NCBI GenBank assembly: GCA_003520965.1
Contig: DOTU01000038.1
Location: 1 to 8,188, forward strand
Direction of reading: 5' to 3'
DNA length: 8,188 bases
From: Candidatus Zixiibacteriota bacterium
GTDB lineage: Bacteria > Zixibacteria > MSB-5A5 > UBA10806
Below are positions 6,217 to 8,188 of the stretch, piece after piece (positions within the stretch are counted from its first letter, which is position 1; every line of letters begins with the position of its first letter). A model generated the notes under the pieces. The model was not told the origin of the DNA and did no database searches. It worked only from the letters and a program-made list of their open reading frames with translations. The position numbers were made by a program, and so were the translations under genes.

Positions 6217-6233
6217 GATGCGCCTCGCGCATC
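6217..6233. repeat. Short perfect hairpin in the convergent intergenic region
   Basis: GATGCGC-CTC-GCGCATC is a perfect 7-base stem with a 3-base loop, about 45 bases after the larger palindrome. It is GC-rich in an otherwise AT-rich intergenic stretch. With its neighbour it may be a composite intergenic repeat or a transcription barrier between the convergent genes. Confidence 0.4.
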
Positions 6234-6260
6234 ATCTATTTTCAAGGCAGATTTTATTTT

Positions 6261-6289
6261 AAATAAAAAAAGGCGCGGCCGGCCGCACC
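6261..6289 (-). terminator. Intrinsic terminator of ackA
   Basis: On the minus strand, GGTGCGG-CCGG-CCGCGCC forms a 7-base stem (one G-U pair) and is followed directly by TTTTTTTATTT. The core is a 12-base perfect palindrome at 6275-6286. It begins about 28 bases after the ackA stop codon and is a textbook rho-independent terminator. In the opposite direction the hairpin follows an A-run, so it would serve mainly the minus strand. Confidence 0.85.
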
Positions 6290-6317
6290 CTTCCATATTC
6301 ACAATTATATTCTTTAG

Positions 6318-7535
6318 CTATCCAAAGGCTTTTTTATCCTTGCCGACAATCTTAAATGTATCCTCCGCGATAATCAACTCTTCGTTGGTTGGGATAGCCA
6401 ATACCGCCACCCTCGAGTTATCGCTCGATATTATTGCCTCTTTTTTCACAGCCTCATCATTCTGCCCGGGATTGAGTTCCACACCCAGGTATTGTAGATT
6501 CTGGCAGCAAAGTTCCCGAACCTTAGGGGAGTTCTCTCCCACTCCAGCGGTAAACACCAGGCAATCAAGCCCGCCCATCGCCGCCGAATATGCGCCAATA
6601 TATTTCCGAATCCGATAGCAGTAAATATCCAACGCCAACTTGGAAAGCTCATTACCGGAATCAGCGCTGGAGAGAATATCGCGCATATCCGACGATATAC
6701 CCGATACTCCCTGAAGGCCGGAATGCTTGTTTAGCAGCGTATTGGCCTCGTGAAGAGAAAGCTCCTCGCGTCCCATGACATTGAGTATGATCGCCGGATC
6801 GATATCCCCGCAGCGCGTCCCCATCATCAAACCTTCGAGCGGCGTGAACCCCATCGACGTATCAATCGCGATCCCATCCTTCTGCGCGCTCATGGAGCAG
6901 CCATTACCCAGATGAACCGTCACAATTTTCATACCTTCCCTGGTACGGTTTAATAACTGTGCCGCCCGTCTGGCCACATAGAAATGCGACATGCCATGAA
7001 ATCCATACCGGCGTATCTGGTACTTTTTATAGAGAATATAAGGAAGCGCGTAGATATAGGCGTATTTGGGCATTTTGCTGTATAACGCGGTATCGAACAC
7101 GGCCACCTGGGGCACATTGGGCAGAATCTTTTTACAGGCGTTAATTCCGCGAAGGTTATGAGGATTATGCAACGGTGCCAGATCGATACATTCTCTGATT
7201 TTGCCCATGATCGGCTCATCGATGAGAGCTGAATCGGTAAACGTCTCGCCGCCATGCACAACCCGATGTCCGACTGCCTCGATCTCCGATTTGTCCTTGA
7301 TAACCCCATGATTGGGCGAGAGCAGCATCGAAACCACATATTCGATCGCCATGATATGATCCAGTATCTCACCGGAAATCTTGACCTCCGGACGGTCAAA
7401 CGGTTTATGCGAAAGAACCGCCGCCGACATCCCGATTCGGGTGACATCGCCCGACGCCATTCGCGTTCCCTCCGGCATATCGAGCAATTGATACTTCACC
7501 GACGATGATCCTGAATTCAACACAAGTATTTTCAT
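6318..7535 (-). CDS. ackA: Acetate kinase
   Basis: A full-length 405-residue cytoplasmic acetate kinase (ATP + acetate to ADP + acetyl phosphate, reversible), usually run towards ATP in fermenters. It shows the ASKHA-fold phosphate loop NSGSSS (7-12), R91 in GHRVVHGGE, PLHNPHN (121-127), D148 in VFDTA, H180 in YGFHGMSH, VHLGNG (207-212), R241 in GTRCGDIDP, FTAGVGEN (328-335) and the Mg-site region NEE (384-386). These are the known substrate- and catalysis-related positions. Acetate and propionate kinases are hard to separate by sequence, so propionyl phosphate could also be used, which would suit the neighbouring propionyl-CoA genes. Its usual partner, phosphotransacetylase, is not adjacent. 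The start is set by the conserved MKILVLNSGSSS; the ribosome binding site is weak (GTGGTG about 5 bases upstream). It converges on the carboxylase gene and ends at a strong terminator. Confidence 0.96.
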   Translation of the reverse strand: MKILVLNSGSSSVKYQLLDMPEGTRMASGDVTRIGMSAAVLSHKPFDRPEVKISGEILDHIMAIEYVVSMLLSPNHGVIKDKSEIEAVGHRVVHGGETFTDSALIDEPIMGKIRECIDLAPLHNPHNLRGINACKKILPNVPQVAVFDTALYSKMPKYAYIYALPYILYKKYQIRRYGFHGMSHFYVARRAAQLLNRTREGMKIVTVHLGNGCSMSAQKDGIAIDTSMGFTPLEGLMMGTRCGDIDPAIILNVMGREELSLHEANTLLNKHSGLQGVSGISSDMRDILSSADSGNELSKLALDIYCYRIRKYIGAYSAAMGGLDCLVFTAGVGENSPKVRELCCQNLQYLGVELNPGQNDEAVKKEAIISSDNSRVAVLAIPTNEELIIAEDTFKIVGKDKKAFG

Positions 7536-7601
7536 CTTAACACCACTTAACAGCCTTTCTTATTACATTAGTAAAAATATCAAATCTTCGCCAAATAAAT
7601 C

Positions 7602-8168
7602 TTATAGGTTTGTTGCGTCTGTTTTTAAGCGATCCAATAAGGATTCAACTTCGAGTTCCTTGGCCCATTTTTGTATATATTCAAAATCCAATTTTGTGCG
7701 TTGAACTTCAAAAACACGAAGAGCATCCAAATATTGTTTATGACTTTCCCCGGCAAGATTTAACCACTTAAGCTTCATTAATATTGTATCTTCTGGAGTG
7801 GATATACGCATTCCGTATCCGAAAACCTGTTCAATTGTCGCGCGCGAGAACCGAGACCTATCAAAAGGATCATTTGTTAAAAGCCAGAAATCCACCTTAT
7901 CTCCGCCATTAACATCGATAAGATTAAACAGGCTTTTATTCGCAATTGCTTCTACGATTGCTTCACGATCTAAATAGTAGTCGGGCTGGGGAAAAGCGGT
8001 AATTAAAGTATCTATATCTCCTTTATTTATCGATACTACAATATCTATATCGTGGGTTGAACGCGGTTCTCCCTGAAGACTGGAAACAAGCGACCCGGTG
8101 ACCATATACTGAATTCCCGCCCTGTCGAGAACTCGTAATACCTTTATTACCAATTCCTGTTGTGACAT
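7602..8168 (-). CDS. Nucleotidyltransferase-fold protein, AbiEii-like
   Basis: A 188-residue protein with the minimal nucleotidyltransferase core: G25-S26 in MVTGSLVSSLQGEPRST, the D40-x-D42 pair in HDIDIVV, and a likely third acidic residue D93 in KVDFWLL. These residues bind metal and nucleotide in the superfamily. The C-terminal part (about 120-180) is helical and includes TPEDTILMKLKW and YLDALRVFE, as in AbiEii/DUF1814-like proteins. Some of those are toxins of type IV toxin-antitoxin systems; many others are uncharacterised. No antitoxin-like partner is downstream, and only 20 bases are available upstream, so a partner could lie outside the window. No ribosome binding site is visible in those 20 bases, so the start is tentative, though the fold begins close to it. 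The gap to ackA is 66 bases with no clear promoter. One 60-base sample near its 3' end is more AT-rich than the metabolic genes, which would fit an accessory gene. Confidence 0.75.
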   Translation of the reverse strand: MSQQELVIKVLRVLDRAGIQYMVTGSLVSSLQGEPRSTHDIDIVVSINKGDIDTLITAFPQPDYYLDREAIVEAIANKSLFNLIDVNGGDKVDFWLLTNDPFDRSRFSRATIEQVFGYGMRISTPEDTILMKLKWLNLAGESHKQYLDALRVFEVQRTKLDFEYIQKWAKELEVESLLDRLKTDATNL

Positions 8169-8188
8169 AAATCGAGACGTTTACGGTA

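Noticed and set aside
6950..7447. Frame of about 165 codons on the minus strand inside ackA
   Set aside because: It is an alternate frame of a fully conserved acetate kinase, and its Arg/Cys-rich composition is typical of shadow frames.
1..8188. CRISPR array, tRNA, rRNA, insertion sequence or prophage genes
   Set aside because: I saw no regularly spaced direct repeats, tRNA-like cloverleaf, rRNA sequence, transposase motifs or phage structural genes on either strand.

Overview
The window is a bacterial chromosome fragment of about 8.2 kb carrying seven protein genes and no RNA genes, CRISPR array or recognisable insertion sequence. Shine-Dalgarno motifs, two lipobox signal peptides and moderate GC content fit a Gram-negative-type, anaerobic or facultative heterotroph. 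The gene content (split cobalamin mutase, acyl-CoA dehydrogenase, biotin-dependent carboxyltransferase, acetate kinase, cell-surface lipoproteins) would suit an uncultivated FCB-group-like bacterium. That placement is a weak inference from gene content; no phylogenetic marker is present.

Left part (1-1700): two divergently transcribed lipoprotein genes share a control region of about 190 bases. The minus-strand gene encodes a lipoprotein with a D-glucuronyl C5-epimerase C-terminal-type domain, an enzyme family best known from heparan sulfate maturation. The plus-strand gene encodes a small beta-rich lipoprotein of unknown function. Each has a promoter candidate, and a short inverted repeat overlaps the plus-strand -10 candidate.

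Central part (1800-6110): four plus-strand genes form an acyl-CoA/propionate cluster. They are a stand-alone B12-binding mutase subunit, an acyl-CoA dehydrogenase, a metallo-beta-lactamase-fold hydrolase, and the carboxyltransferase subunit of a propionyl-CoA carboxylase or methylmalonyl-CoA decarboxylase. A good promoter candidate lies before the first gene. The first two genes are tightly spaced, while GC-rich or long hairpins separate the second from the third and the third from the fourth, which suggests segmented expression. A plausible reading is breakdown of branched or odd-chain acyl-CoAs to propionyl-CoA and interconversion with succinyl-CoA through methylmalonyl-CoA. The mutase catalytic subunit, the epimerase and the biotin-carrying partners are not in the window.

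Right part (6110-8188): a convergent intergenic region holds two palindromic hairpins and a clear intrinsic terminator. It is followed by minus-strand acetate kinase (ackA) and a minus-strand AbiEii-like nucleotidyltransferase-fold protein whose start lies 20 bases from the window edge. Acetate kinase would provide ATP by substrate-level phosphorylation at the end of the acyl-CoA metabolism next door.

I see no clear new multi-gene system. The most interesting points are the C5-epimerase-like lipoprotein, a methionine at a normally flavin-contacting threonine position in the acyl-CoA dehydrogenase, the MBL hydrolase inside the acyl-CoA cluster, and the paired palindromic hairpins downstream of the carboxylase.
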